Shown here in pieces: positions 10,050 to 20,034 of a stretch of 64,000 nt of DNA. This stretch comes from Mycoplasmopsis gallinacea (GTDB lineage: Bacteria; Bacillota_I; Bacilli_A; Mycoplasmatales; Metamycoplasmataceae). The stretch lies in NCBI RefSeq assembly GCF_900660495.1, contig NZ_LR214950.1, forward strand, positions 682,001 to 746,000. Reading direction: 5' to 3'. Position 1 is the first letter of the stretch, and the number at the start of each line of letters is the position of its first letter. The translations under genes and the position numbers were made by a program. The notes under the pieces are model-generated. The model ran no database searches. It was not told the origin of the DNA and was given only the letters and a program-made list of their open reading frames with translations.

Positions 10050-10125
10050 GGTCTGTTGGTGAAGCGGTTAACACACATGGTTTTCATCCATGCATGCACG
10101 GGTTCGATCCCCGTACAGACTGCCA
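10050..10125 (+). tRNA. tRNA-Glu(TTC)
   Basis: 76-nt cloverleaf; anticodon loop GTTTTCA, acceptor GGTCTGT/ACAGACT with a G-U first pair, T-loop TTCGATC, CCA encoded. Confidence 0.96.
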
Positions 10126-10130
10126 TTTAT

Positions 10131-10206
10131 GGAAGATTAGCTCAGCTGGGAGAGCGTCGCCCTTACAAGGCGAATGTCATGGGTTCGAGTCCCTTATCTT
10201 CCACCA
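10131..10206 (+). tRNA. tRNA-Val(TAC)
   Basis: 76-nt cloverleaf; acceptor GGAAGAT/ATCTTCC, anticodon loop CTTACAA, CCA encoded. Confidence 0.97.
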
Positions 10207-10207
10207 C

Positions 10208-10282
<75 letters not shown>

Positions 10283-10283
<1 letters not shown>

Positions 10284-10305
10284 TATGCATAAGCATATTT
10301 TTTTA
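10283..10305 (+). terminator. Possible weak internal terminator or processing hairpin
   Basis: ATATGC, ATAA loop, GCATAT and T7 between tRNA-Thr and tRNA-Leu. It could reduce tRNA-Leu expression or mark a processing site; the stem is only 6 bp. Confidence 0.4.
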
Positions 10306-10317
10306 TAACTTTTTTAA

Positions 10318-10401
10318 GCGCGAGTGGTGAAATTGGCAGACACGCTAGATTTAGGCTCTAGTGCCTCCGGCATAAGGGTTCGAGTCCCTTCTTGCGCACC
10401 A
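10318..10401 (+). tRNA. tRNA-Leu(TAG)
   Basis: 84-nt class II cloverleaf with a long variable arm; acceptor GCGCGAG/CTTGCGC, anticodon loop ATTTAGG, CCA encoded. Confidence 0.96.
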
Positions 10402-10411
10402 TGTTTTAGTG

Positions 10412-10440
10412 TCTAACGATGTATAGTCGTTAGTTTTTTT
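10412..10440 (+). terminator. Terminator of the tRNA cluster
   Basis: CTAACGA/TCGTTAG stem followed by T7. Confidence 0.85.
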
Positions 10441-10504
10441 ATGCAATTTTTGTCAATTTGCTTAAAAATTTCATAATTTTTTATTACAATTTTAGTGTCA
10501 AAAG

Positions 10505-10669
10505 ATGAATAAAGAGTGTAAATCTCTCAAATTAAGTTATGGAATTCTCTTTGTTGAATTTGCCTTATTAACAGTGGGGAAAATTCAACAAAAGTGGTTT
10601 ATAAAGAAATTTTGGAAATTTATATTCTATAAAATATTTTGTCTTTTTTCAAATGCAATTATTTTGTAG
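10505..10669 (+). CDS. Doubtful small ORF, 54 aa
   Basis: An open frame starting MNKECKSLKLSYG with a hydrophobic middle, in the 313-base gap between the tRNA cluster and the RNase III-like gene. There is no ribosome-binding site and no homology I recognise. It may instead be part of a long 5' leader for the gene at 10715. Apart from it the gap shows only AT-rich sequence. Confidence 0.2.
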   Translation: MNKECKSLKLSYGILFVEFALLTVGKIQQKWFIKKFWKFIFYKIFCLFSNAIIL

Positions 10670-10714
10670 AATTTTTATTTACCTTCTAATGCATTAATGT
10701 TTTAGGAGGTTTTT

Positions 10715-11800
10715 ATGAGAAATTTAAATGATTATATTGAAGTTGTCGAAAGCCAAATTGGTTACGAATTTCAAAATAAAGAATTACTATATCAAGCATT
10801 CACAAGAAGAAGTTTTTCTATTGAAGAGGGCGGAGAAAATAACGAAGTTTTAGAATTTATCGGTGATACAGTCCTAAATTTATATGTCACTAAAATTTTG
10901 ATGGATAAATACGGATTTCAAAATGATTGAGATGAATTTGCTACTCGCAAATACAAAACAGAAGGTAGTTTAACCAATTTAAAGAAAAGACTTGTCAATA
11001 AACGCACACTTGCAAACAGAATTGAAGAAATGGATCTAGAAGATCTTCTTTATATGGGCAAAGGCGACATTAAGCAAAAACGCCACGAAGAAGCATCTGT
11101 TAAAGAAGATTTATTTGAAGCTATTTTAGGAGCAATTGCCATTGATTCAAATTGAGATCCAAAATCTTTAGAAGAATCTGTAGAAATGATGTTAAACATC
11201 GAAAATCTTCTAGATAAAAATTTCAAAGAAGAAGATTATGTAACATTTATTCAAGAGTGAAACCAAAAAGAACATGGCGAAATTCCAGTTTATGAATTTA
11301 TTGATTGTTACTCAAAGAAAAGAGATCCGTTTGATTTCGGTTTTACTACAATTTATATACGAAATTATGAAAATAAAAAATATCTTGTGAAATTGAGTCT
11401 TAGTACACCAAGAGGCCAAAAATTATATCAAGTATTTTCAGATAGCAAATCAGAAGGAAGAAGATTAGTTGCTAAAGAAGCATATGATGATTTATGAAAA
11501 CATGATGAATTATGGACAATTAATGATGAATGTCCAGAAGATTTAACTCTACGAAATTCAATTTCTACACTTCACAATTTAGCTCAAAAAGGTTATATTT
11601 CAATGCCAGAATATGACATACCAGAAGAAGAGTTATACGATGAAGACGGAGATCCTTTTTGAGAAGTGACTTGTGAAGTAAAAAGCGAAGATATATCTTG
11701 AACTGCAAGTTGAGATTCTAAAAAACAAGCAAAGAGATATGCTGCATATTTATGTCTTTGTGAAATTTTTGGTTTAGAAGATGAGTATGAAAATAAATAA
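10715..11800 (+). CDS. RNase III-family protein with two dsRNA-binding-like domains
   Basis: 361 aa (ordinary bacterial RNase III is about 230). Residues about 1-165 form an RNase III domain: AFTRRSFS, then NEVLEFIGD (E44, E47, D51) and KEDLFEAILGAIAID (D132, E135), so the four acidic metal-binding positions are all present. Two segments resembling double-stranded-RNA-binding domains follow, about 170-250 (ending SEGRRLVAKEAYDDL) and about 272-355 (ending SKKQAKRYAAYLCL). RBS TAGGAGG before ATG. It may be the cell's rnc with a duplicated tail or a second, specialised enzyme; I cannot tell which from this window. Confidence 0.78.
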
Positions 11801-11812
11801 TTAATACATTAC

Positions 11813-11870
11813 AATTCCTTTTATGTGAACTATGTTTTTATAAAAACAGTTCTACAAAAGGAATTTTTTT
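11813..11870 (+). terminator. Terminator of the RNase III-like gene
   Basis: Long stem beginning AATTCCTTTT and closing AAAAGGAATT, then T7. Confidence 0.75.
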
Positions 11871-11877
11871 ATATCTT

Positions 11878-11972
11878 GTAATTTTAAATACACTCATATT
11901 CACTCTTTTTAATTCAAATTTTATCCAAGATGTATAAAATCAAGGGTGTGACATTTCGTTTGCTATTTAATA
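11878..11972 (-). mobile_element. Relic of the IS1202-like element (right end only, about 95 bp)
   Basis: Aligns with 3824-3932 of the complete IS with deletions: ATTTTATC(C/T)AAGATGTA, then CAAGGGTGTGACATTTCG and the terminal TTTCGTTTGCTATTTAATAA are shared. The transposase gene is gone. It has the same orientation as the intact copies and ends 48 nt before the TATAAT of the next lipoprotein gene. Confidence 0.85.
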
Positions 11973-11996
11973 AAATCCGAGTTATTCTGGATTTTT

Positions 11997-12026
11997 TTGT
12001 ATATAAAAATAATGATTCAATATAAT
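11997..12026 (+). promoter_or_regulatory. Promoter of the second lipoprotein gene
   Basis: TTGTAT (11997) and TATAAT (12021-12026) with an 18-nt spacer. The ATG follows 6 nt after the -10 box, so the transcript probably starts at or next to the start codon. Confidence 0.6.
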
Positions 12027-12032
12027 TTAGAT

Positions 12033-13586
12033 ATGAAAAAAAATAAAAAGATTTTTTTACTTTCATTATCAACATTTGCTCTCCCAAGTGTTTTCATTAG
12101 TTGTAATGATGCGCAAAAAATTACGATTGAAAAAGAACTGAATAATCAAATTTACAACAAAGATCAATTTCTTTTCTTAAAGCAATTAAGTAATTTTTAT
12201 AACAAAGGAGAAACAGTAATAACAACTGAAAATAACTATCAAGAGAAATACCTAGAAAATATTTCGAATTTTGATGTACTTTTCACTAATGAATATGATC
12301 TGGATTCGCTTGTGCTTCAATTAAACAAAAATAGAATCAGTTCAATCAAAAAAGACTTCTTTGATGGTAATTTGTATGTTAAAAACATTCAATTAGCTCT
12401 TTTGGATATAACTTCCAACCTGGACAAATATTATTCAATTTTTCCAAATCTGATCAAAACAAGTAATATGAGAATGATTGGCTTTGTAAATAATCAGGAA
12501 CAAATTGAGTATTTAGAAAAACTTTTGACTTTTTACTTTAAAGCCTATAAATTTAATGGAAAAAGTTTAAAAAGAGTAAAAATACATCCACTTAATTATT
12601 CTTTAGATAAACTTTATTTACAAATAACTTTTTATGATCAAGAGGATAAAGAGATATTTAAAAATTCATCTGCTTTTCTTTTTGATTTCTTTAATTACAA
12701 TCGCACACCTAGCTTTCCAACTTCATTTAAATTAGAAATTCGAGATGAAGTTGCTTTATTTAATGAGCAAGTTCGAAACTTTAATATCGCACTTGAAAAT
12801 AATCTATTAGGAATTAGAGATTCTGAAGATATTTTAGAAAACGGTATTTTAGATTATAAAATGACAGCCAAAGGATTTTTAGCATTTATTAAGCAAGCAA
12901 ACGATTATTTAAAAATAAATATTCCTGATTACCTTAGAGACAAATATGTCTATAAAATAGATATAGAAAATTCAAGTAGCACTAATTTACTTAATAATTC
13001 ACATTCAATTGATAAAATCTACTTAAATAAATATGACAAAGAAGATAATTTATTAGATATAACTTATCTTTATTCAATTGATTTTTCATCTCATAAACAC
13101 CTTTTTACAGGGTATAAAACAAACCTGGATAATGATGATCTTTTTGACTTATATCATTATAATTCATATGAAAAAGATGAGCAAGGTAACATGATTGCAA
13201 CAAGTCAAATTCACTACAATGAATTTAAAGATATTTTTATTAAAAACCTAGATTTATCTATTGAAAAACTGAGCTCAAAATCTTTGTTTTGAGGTAAAAA
13301 GCAAAGTGAAATTGATCCATATGAGTTTTATTATTCTGGCCAAAACCAACTTCTGTTTTTAAATTGAGTAGCTACAACTTTTATTAACGGATACTTAATT
13401 AATTTTGATACACAAACAGATCTTTTTGAGCCTTTAGTAGTTGAATTTAGTGATGCAAAAATAAATCAAAACAAGCCCGGAATAATTGATGTAAATGTCA
13501 AAATTAAAGGTTTAACTAATAACTTTACATACGATGAATTTGAATATTCAATCAAAGGATTTAAGGGATTTTCTAAAGCAAAATAA
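12033..13586 (+). CDS. Lipoprotein, 517 aa, function unknown
   Basis: Start MKKNKKIFLLSLST is preferred over an upstream ATG because it gives a standard lipoprotein signal: two Lys clusters, a hydrophobic core and lipobox FISC with Cys24. The mature part is rich in Asn, Asp and Lys and shows no domain I recognise. Two TGA codons encode Trp near the C-terminus. The tail (about residues 470-515, GIIDVNVKIKGL) resembles the beta-rich C-terminal repeats of other mycoplasma lipoproteins only in composition. No Shine-Dalgarno is seen, which fits a leaderless message. Confidence 0.8.
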
Positions 13587-13593
13587 TAAATCG

Positions 13594-13618
13594 AAAAGGC
13601 TTTTTAGGCCTATTTTTT
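13594..13618 (+). terminator. Probable terminator of the second lipoprotein gene
   Basis: AGGC...GCCT hairpin (AAAAGGCTTTTTAGGCC) followed by a short T run. Confidence 0.5.
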
Positions 13619-13667
13619 GCATAAATTTATTATTTTTATTTAATTAATAAATTATAATATTTTTAAT

Positions 13668-13976
13668 ATGAAAAATATTGGGGTAGATTTAACTAAAATA
13701 TCTCGCTTTGCTAATAAAGATATTAATTTTGCAAAGCGAATTTTATCTATTTCAGAATTAGCAATTTATAAAAAAGTACCAAAAGAAAGAAAGCCTCTTT
13801 TTTTAGCTCGTGCTTGAGCAATTAAAGAAGCGATTTTTAAAGCAAATAATGATTATGCTAAATTTACAGAAATTGATCTTTCTAAAGAAGATAAAAAGTG
13901 AGTGTTTAAAAACTTTAGCATTTCAATTTCGCATGATGATGACTTCATTATTGCTTTTGTGGTTGAAAATGATTAA
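13668..13976 (+). CDS. acpS: Holo-[acyl-carrier-protein] synthase
   Basis: 102 aa. It transfers phosphopantetheine from CoA to the acyl carrier protein (acpP is at 26720). The Mg-binding start GVDLTKISRF (usual GIDIVEISRI) and RAWAIKEAIFKA (usual RFAAKEAFSKA) are visible, with Trp from TGA. The C-terminus has the conserved SISHDDDFIIAFV. A TATAAT box ends 9-10 nt before ATG, so translation is probably leaderless. First gene of a run with plsC and scpAB, linking lipid synthesis with chromosome segregation genes. Confidence 0.9.
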
Positions 13977-13991
13977 TTTTAGGGAGGGGAA

Positions 13992-14753
13992 ATGAAGTTA
14001 ACAATAAAACCAATTTTCAAGAAAATTTTATTTGTATTTCCATGATTAAATAGACTTAGAAGGATTTTTTCTTTATCTAGAAAATATCGTAAAACACCTG
14101 AGAATGTGCCTGCACAATTAAGAAATGATTTTTTAAGCAAGCTTTCTCGTAAAATCTTAGACATTTACAATGTTGATTTAGAAGTATTTGGTGCTGATAA
14201 TCTTCCTAGTTCAGGTAATGTAATGCTTGTGCCTAATCATAAATCAAATGCAGATTCATTAGCGATTATGGCTGCATTATGAAAAGTACAAGATGATCCA
14301 AATAAAGAAAGAAAAGTGCCAACTTTCTTAGCTAAAAAAGAACTCTTAGATTCAAGAATTCTTAGAAATGCACTTTCTTTAAACGATGCTTTTGCTATTG
14401 ATCGTAATAACTTTAGAGAAAGTTTAGAAGTTCTTAAGGAGTTTTCAGCTTTTGTTAAGGAAAATAAAACTTATGGTGTTATCTTCCCAGAAGGGACAAG
14501 AGTTAAAGGTAAAGAACTTGGTGAATTTAAATCTGGAGCTTTCAAGGTAGCAAAAAATGATTATTACACAATTGTGCCAGTTGCAATTAGTGGTAGCGAA
14601 ACTGTATTTAATAAAGATAGAAAAGGTCGCTTAAAAGTAGTAGTATCATTTTTAAATCCGTTAAAACCAACTGCTTATATGACTCAAGAACCTAAAGCTG
14701 TTGCTGAAAGAGTAAGAAAATTAATTCAAGAGGAAATAGACAAAAATGAATAA
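13992..14753 (+). CDS. plsC: 1-acyl-sn-glycerol-3-phosphate acyltransferase
   Basis: 253 aa. It acylates lysophosphatidic acid to phosphatidic acid at the membrane. The acyltransferase signature blocks are visible: NHKSNADS (the HX4D motif, about residues 76-82), FAIDRNNFRESL, FPEGTR (about 164-169) and VPVAISGS. A strong AGGGAGGGG ribosome-binding site lies before ATG. Its end overlaps the start of scpA by 8 nt, so the two are translationally coupled. Confidence 0.92.
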
Positions 14754-15513
14754 TACAGAAAATACACTTCAATTCGAAAAGCTAGAAGAGTATAAATTTA
14801 AAATTGGTAAATTTGATGGTCCATTAGATTTATTACTTTCACTTGTAAAAGATAAAAAAATCAACATTATGGACGTGGATATTGCTGAAATAGCAACCCA
14901 ATATTTACAAATTATTAAACACCTTCAAGATAGTGAAATCAATTTAGCTGGTGATTATCTTTTAATGGCTGCTACTTTGATTCAATTAAAAGCTAAAATG
15001 ATTCTTGAAGAACCAGAAGAAGTGGCTGAAGTTGAAGAAGAAAAACAAAACCTTATTCAACAACTTATTGAGTATCAACAATTTAAAGAAATTAAGGAAG
15101 CTTTAAAAACTTTTCAAGATGCTCGTCAGGATATTTTTATTAAAAAACCGAGTAACATTGATGAATTTGTAGTAGATTCAAATGATGCTAGACTTGATGG
15201 AAAATCAAACATTGTTAAACTTGTAAGCACACTTAGAAAAATGTTTGAAAGAGTGTATGCTCAAAAATTAAGAATGACTAAGCTAGAAACATTCAAGCTT
15301 ACACCAGCAGATCAATTTGATTTTATTATGAACTTACTTAAACAGAAAGAAACTCTTTCTTTTGAAGAAGTTTTCACTTTGCCTAGCTTAAATCACTTTG
15401 TGGTTACATTAATTGCTGTGCTTGATCTTTCAAGAAGACAAAAATTAATTATTGAGCAAGAAGAACAATTTGGGGAAATTGTTATCAAAAGGGGACCTGA
15501 ATATGAAAAATAA
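14746..15513 (+). CDS. scpA: Segregation and condensation protein A
   Basis: 255 aa. Kleisin partner of SMC, bridging its heads in chromosome condensation. The N-terminal KIGKFDGPLDLLLSLVKDKK is the standard ScpA opening, followed by EIATQYLQ and GDYLLMAATLIQLKAKMIL. The C-terminus carries the winged-helix FEEVFTLP segment. It overlaps plsC by 8 nt upstream and scpB by 11 nt downstream. Confidence 0.95.
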   Translation: MNNTENTLQFEKLEEYKFKIGKFDGPLDLLLSLVKDKKINIMDVDIAEIATQYLQIIKHLQDSEINLAGDYLLMAATLIQLKAKMILEEPEEVAEVEEEKQNLIQQLIEYQQFKEIKEALKTFQDARQDIFIKKPSNIDEFVVDSNDARLDGKSNIVKLVSTLRKMFERVYAQKLRMTKLETFKLTPADQFDFIMNLLKQKETLSFEEVFTLPSLNHFVVTLIAVLDLSRRQKLIIEQEEQFGEIVIKRGPEYEK

Positions 15514-16075
15514 GATTTTAGAAGCTCTTTTATACATTCAAGGGGATGAAGGGTTAACGTTAGAGCAAGTAAAAGAAATTTTTAACTTAAATACATTAAG
15601 CGAAGCTAAAAAAGTTTTAGTAGATTTTCATAAAGATTTTAACGAGCAAGATCGGGGGCTTAAAGTAGTCGCTTTTAATGAAGTTTATAAATTAGCAACT
15701 AGAGAAACAGTTAAAGATTTTGTTAGCAAAATGGTAAATGTTACAAAAAAACAAAGACTTTCAAATGCTGCTATTGAGGTAGCAGGGATTGTTGCTTACA
15801 AGCAACCAATTACTAGAGGTCAAATTGCAAAAATTAGAGGTGCAGCTTCTGATCAAGTTGTTAACACACTTTTAGTTAAAGGTGTCATTGAAGAAGTTGG
15901 GGTTTCGCCAACACAAGGAAATCCGGTGCTCTATGGAGTCACTCCTAAATTTTATGATCACTTTAAATTAACAAATATGACTGATTTACCTAAAATGAGA
16001 GACTTCAACTATGTTGATGGAGTTGAAAACGAAGATCAAGACTTCAATTTATTTACAAGTCAAAGACAAGATTAA
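15503..16075 (+). CDS. scpB: Segregation and condensation protein B
   Basis: 190 aa. Dimeric winged-helix partner of ScpA-SMC. The opening ILEALLYIQGDEGLTLEQ and the conserved AAIEVAGIVAYKQPITRGQI and RGAASDQVVNTLLVKGVIEE are diagnostic. The ATG at 15503 is inside scpA and preceded by AAGGGG; an upstream in-frame ATG would overlap scpA further and lacks support. Confidence 0.95.
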   Translation: MKNKILEALLYIQGDEGLTLEQVKEIFNLNTLSEAKKVLVDFHKDFNEQDRGLKVVAFNEVYKLATRETVKDFVSKMVNVTKKQRLSNAAIEVAGIVAYKQPITRGQIAKIRGAASDQVVNTLLVKGVIEEVGVSPTQGNPVLYGVTPKFYDHFKLTNMTDLPKMRDFNYVDGVENEDQDFNLFTSQRQD

Positions 16076-16077
16076 AT

Positions 16078-16103
16078 TTCCTATTTTTTAATAGGATTTT
16101 TTA
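16078..16103 (+). terminator. Terminator after scpB
   Basis: CCTATT/AATAGG stem with T6. Confidence 0.65.
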
Positions 16104-16120
16104 TTATTTAAAGGAAATTT

Positions 16121-16969
16121 ATGCAATTAGAAAAAATTACAGCGACTAAAAATGACCAAGGAAGAAGTTTATATAAACTTCTAGGTAAATATTTTGACAA
16201 TGTTCCTAAAAGCAAATTAGAGCAGCTTTTTAGAAAAAAAGATATCAAAGTTAATGGTAAAAGAAATCTTCCTAAAGACTACATTGTTTCAGAAGGCGAT
16301 CAAATTTGAGTTTATGGAATTAGTGATGTTTCTAAAGATCAAGAAATTATCAAAGTAAATCACAATTTCACTATTTTGCACGAAGATGCAAACATTTTAG
16401 TTATTGATAAAAAAGAAGGCATTAGCATCCATGATGGAGATAACTGCTTAGATAATCAGGTTCTTAGCTATTTAAAATACAAAAAAACTGATAGCTTTAA
16501 ACCAAGTCACATTGGAAGATTAGATAAAGAAACTAGCGGAATTATTGTTTATGGAAAAACTTATGAAGCTGTAGTGCAATTTAACAAAGCAACTAACAAC
16601 TTCATTAAAAAATATCTTTTTATAAGCGATTTTAATTATGATAAAAAAGATGTGGTGCTTTATCAATACATTGATAAAGAAACTCAGAAGTTAAAATTTA
16701 GTCCTAAAGAAAGAGAAAATTCCAAAATGGCTCGCACTATTTTAACTTTTGATGGAAAAAGAAAAGAGGCAGAAATTCTTACTGGCAGAAAACACCAAAT
16801 TAGAATTGCTCTAAAATTTCTAGGCTATCCAATTTACGGGGATAAAAAATACGGTGGTAAAAAAGCTAAGCGCTTAATGCTACATTCATATTATTTAAAA
16901 TTAAATGGTCTTGAAGGTGCTTTAAAATATTTAAATGGTTTAGAGTTTATCTCGCACCCTAAATGATAA
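16121..16969 (+). CDS. RluA/RluD-type large-subunit rRNA pseudouridine synthase
   Basis: 282 aa, ending in Trp (TGA) then TAA. Residues about 15-70 are an S4 RNA-binding domain (LEQLFRKKDIKVNGKRN); the catalytic domain has GRLDKETSGIIVYGK with the nucleophilic Asp (about residue 134), RKHQIRIAL and MLHSYYLKL. It isomerises uridine to pseudouridine in 23S rRNA; the particular site (RluC or RluD type) cannot be decided from the sequence. RBS AAAGGAAA. It lies 11 nt before gatC. Confidence 0.88.
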
Positions 16970-16980
16970 AAGGAGCTACA

Positions 16981-17283
16981 ATGAAACACATTAGTAAAGA
17001 AAAACTTTATGAAATAGTTAACTCATTAATGCTTGAACCAAGCAAAGAAGTTATTGAAGGTATCTTAGAAAAATGAGAAACAATTCAAAATGATCTTGAA
17101 GATATTAAAGCTTGAGATTTAGAAAATGTCAAGCCAATGACACATATAAATGAACAGTTACACATTGATTTTTTAAGAGAAGATGAACCAGCGAGCTTAC
17201 CAAGCATTAATAAAGAACAAATCTTAGCAAATGCAACTGAAAAAGATGATTCATTTGTAATTACAACAAAGGTGGTAGATTAA
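16981..17283 (+). CDS. gatC: Glutamyl/aspartyl-tRNA amidotransferase subunit C
   Basis: 100 aa with two TGA=Trp codons. The GatC pattern is visible as an N-terminal helical MLEPSKEVIEGILEKW followed by DIKAWDLENVKPMTH. It stabilises GatA-GatB. The sequence is divergent but its place, 2 nt before gatA in gatC-gatA-gatB order, supports the call. RBS AAAGGAG. Confidence 0.85.
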
Positions 17284-17285
17284 AA

Positions 17286-18605
17286 ATGGAATTATTAAAA
17301 CAAAAAGGAAACTTAGAAAAAGCACTTATTGAGCTTAAAAATGATGATAATAATGCTGTTGCTTTTGTATATGAAAATGGTTATAAAGAAGTAAATGAAG
17401 GTATCTTAAATGATAGTGTAATTACTGTTAAAGATGTATTTGCTACTAAAAATGCACCAACAAGATCTTCAAGTAAAATTTTAGAAAACTTTAATCCTTT
17501 TTACAATGCAACTGCAGTCCAAAAACTTTTAAATGCAGGCGCTATTGTTGCTGCTAAAGTAAATAATGATGAGCTTGCTTTAGGTGGAACCGGAACTTAT
17601 AGTGCTTTTGGGATTGTTAAAAATAAACTTGATCCAAGGAGATTTTCAGGTGGAAGTTCTTCAGGATCAGTTGTTACTCTTACTGAAAATGTATCAATTG
17701 CTTTAGGAAGTGATACTGGTGATAGTGTGCGTCTTCCAGCTTCTTTTCAAGGGGTTGTAGGTTTTAAGCCAAGCTATGGAGCAATTAGTAGATACGGAAT
17801 GTTCGCTTATGCTTCTTCACTTGATACAGTAGCTTACTTTGCTCACAATGTAAATGATATTTTCGCAGCATCCAAAGCGATGTTTGGTAAAGATAACAAA
17901 GATATGACAAGTGTAGATATGCAACTTAATGAACTTAAAACAAGCAAACCAAAAAAAGTTGTAGCCCTAGATTTTAGTGCCTTTTGCAATTCTTATGTTA
18001 ATGAAACTTTTGATAACTTACTTAAAAAGCTTGAAAAAGATCAAGTTGAAGTTATTAAAATTAAGCCTGATTATGACATTTTAAAAGCTATTAAAATCGT
18101 TTATCAAGTGGTGAGTTTTTCTGAAGCTTCTTCAAATTTATCAAACCTTACTGGAATTAGTTTTGGATCAAGAGTTAACGGAAACACTTGAGAAGAAATT
18201 ATGAAAAACACCCGTTCACAAAAATTTGGAAAAATGGTGCAAGAAAGATTAACTTTGGGAAGCTACTTTTTATATAGCGAAAACCAAGAAGAAATCTTTA
18301 TTAGAGCACAAAAAGCAAGAAGAGTGATTAAAGATTATATCGACTCTCTTCAAAAGCAAGGTGATGTGGTTATTTATCCAGCTTACCGTGGAATTGCTCC
18401 ATTATTTGATGAAATTCAAGAACCGAATTTAATGGATTATATACTTACAGGTGCTAATTTAGCAGGTATTCCTTCAATTACAATTCCATTTGGAAACTTT
18501 GAAAAGATGCCATTTAACCTTTGTTTAGAAAAACAAATTTACCAAGATAATGAGTTATTAAACTATGCTAATTACTTCGAAGAGTTAATTAAAGGAGGTA
18601 ACTAA
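17286..18605 (+). CDS. gatA: Glutamyl/aspartyl-tRNA amidotransferase subunit A
   Basis: 439 aa (usual about 480, so somewhat short). Amidase subunit that releases ammonia from glutamine for transamidation. Catalytic Lys in TVKDVF (K49), cis-Ser in SGGSSSGS (about S124/125; usual SGGSSGGS) and the nucleophile Ser in GSDTGDS (S147; usual GSDTGGS). NTW is encoded with TGA near 18190. Mollicutes generally lack GlnRS and make Gln-tRNA(Gln) by this route; tRNA-Gln is in this window at 32369. Confidence 0.94.
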
Positions 18606-20029
18606 TGAATAATTTTGAAACAGTTATTGGGATTGAAATTCACGTTGAACTTAAAACTCGAACTAAAATGTTTTCTCCTTCATTAATTGACTTTGAAGCT
18701 GATCCAAATACTTGTGCTAACCAAATTGATTTAGGTTATCCAGGTACTCTTCCACTTGTTAATAAACAAGCGGTTAAATATGCTGTGGCATTAGCTAAGG
18801 CTTTAAAAATGGAAATTGATGATGAACTTCACTTTGACCGTAAGAATTATTTTTATCCAGATTTACCTAAAGGATTCCAAATAACCCAGTATTATAGACC
18901 TATTGGTAAAAACGGAATTTTAAATATCGAAACTCCAAATGGACTTAAAGAAATTCAAATTGAAAGAATTCATCTTGAAGAAGATACAGCGAGACAGCAC
19001 CATGATGAAAACGGGACAAAACTAGATTATAATCGTGCTGGAATTCCTCTTATTGAAATTGTGTCTTATCCAACAATTAAAAATGCAGATGAAGCAGCTG
19101 CATACGTCGATATGATTAAAAAAACAGTTCTTGCTTTAGAAATTTCTGAAGGAAAATTAGAGCAAGGTTCATTAAGAGCTGACATTAACATTTCACTTAG
19201 ACCTTTTGGTACCAAAGAATTTGGGACAAAAGTCGAAATTAAAAACATGAACTCGCTTTCAAATATCAAAAAAGCAATTGAGTATGAAATTTCGCTTCAA
19301 AGAGAAAAAATTCTTACTCACCAAGAAATTCTTCAACAAACAAAGCGTTTTGATGACCAAAAAAATATCAACGTTGTTATGCGTACTAAAACAGGAACTA
19401 CTGATTATAAATATTTCCCAGAACCAAATATTCCATTTATTAAGCTTTCGAAAGAATTTATTGATTCAGTAATTCTTAAAGAACTCCCTTTAGAGAAGAA
19501 GAATAGATATTTAGAAGCTAACATTCAAAACATTTATGTTCAAAGCTTAATTGACAATATTGAACTTTCAAAATATTTTGACTCAGTTTCTTATCCGGAT
19601 AAAGATAAACTTTCAAAAGTCTTTTTTGCTGAAGTTGTTTCACTTGCTAATGCGAAAGGGATTCATCCAGTGGAGCTTAAAATCAAACCCGAATTTATTC
19701 AAAAGTCCCTAGAATTGCTTGAAGAAGGTATTATTTCAGGTAAATCACTTAAAAAACTTATTCCACTTTTAGCAGGTTTTGCAGGTGATATTAATGAACT
19801 TTTAGAAAAAGAAAACCTTAAACAAATTTCAGATCCTAAATTAATTAACAATCTTATTTCAGAAATTATCAATGGAAATGAAGAATTAATTAATGAATAC
19901 CCAAATCGCCCTGAAAAAGTTATTAAATTTATTTTAGGTGCAATGATGAAAAAAACTGGTGGACAAATTAACCCACAACTTGCAAATGATTCAACAGTTG
20001 AATTTTTAAAAAATAAATTCAACAACTAA
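18605..20029 (+). CDS. gatB: Glutamyl/aspartyl-tRNA amidotransferase subunit B
   Basis: 474 aa, normal length. It activates the mischarged tRNA and converts Glu-tRNA(Gln) to Gln-tRNA(Gln). The opening VIGIEIHVELKTRTKMFSPS, YPGTLPLVN, FDRKNYFYPDLPKGFQITQY and HLEEDTARQHH (zinc/active-site region) are family hallmarks, and a C-terminal YqeY-like tail is present. Strong RBS AAAGGAGGTAACTA; shares one base with the gatA stop. Confidence 0.97.
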   Translation: MNNFETVIGIEIHVELKTRTKMFSPSLIDFEADPNTCANQIDLGYPGTLPLVNKQAVKYAVALAKALKMEIDDELHFDRKNYFYPDLPKGFQITQYYRPIGKNGILNIETPNGLKEIQIERIHLEEDTARQHHDENGTKLDYNRAGIPLIEIVSYPTIKNADEAAAYVDMIKKTVLALEISEGKLEQGSLRADINISLRPFGTKEFGTKVEIKNMNSLSNIKKAIEYEISLQREKILTHQEILQQTKRFDDQKNINVVMRTKTGTTDYKYFPEPNIPFIKLSKEFIDSVILKELPLEKKNRYLEANIQNIYVQSLIDNIELSKYFDSVSYPDKDKLSKVFFAEVVSLANAKGIHPVELKIKPEFIQKSLELLEEGIISGKSLKKLIPLLAGFAGDINELLEKENLKQISDPKLINNLISEIINGNEELINEYPNRPEKVIKFILGAMMKKTGGQINPQLANDSTVEFLKNKFNN

Positions 20030-20034
20030 TTGCT

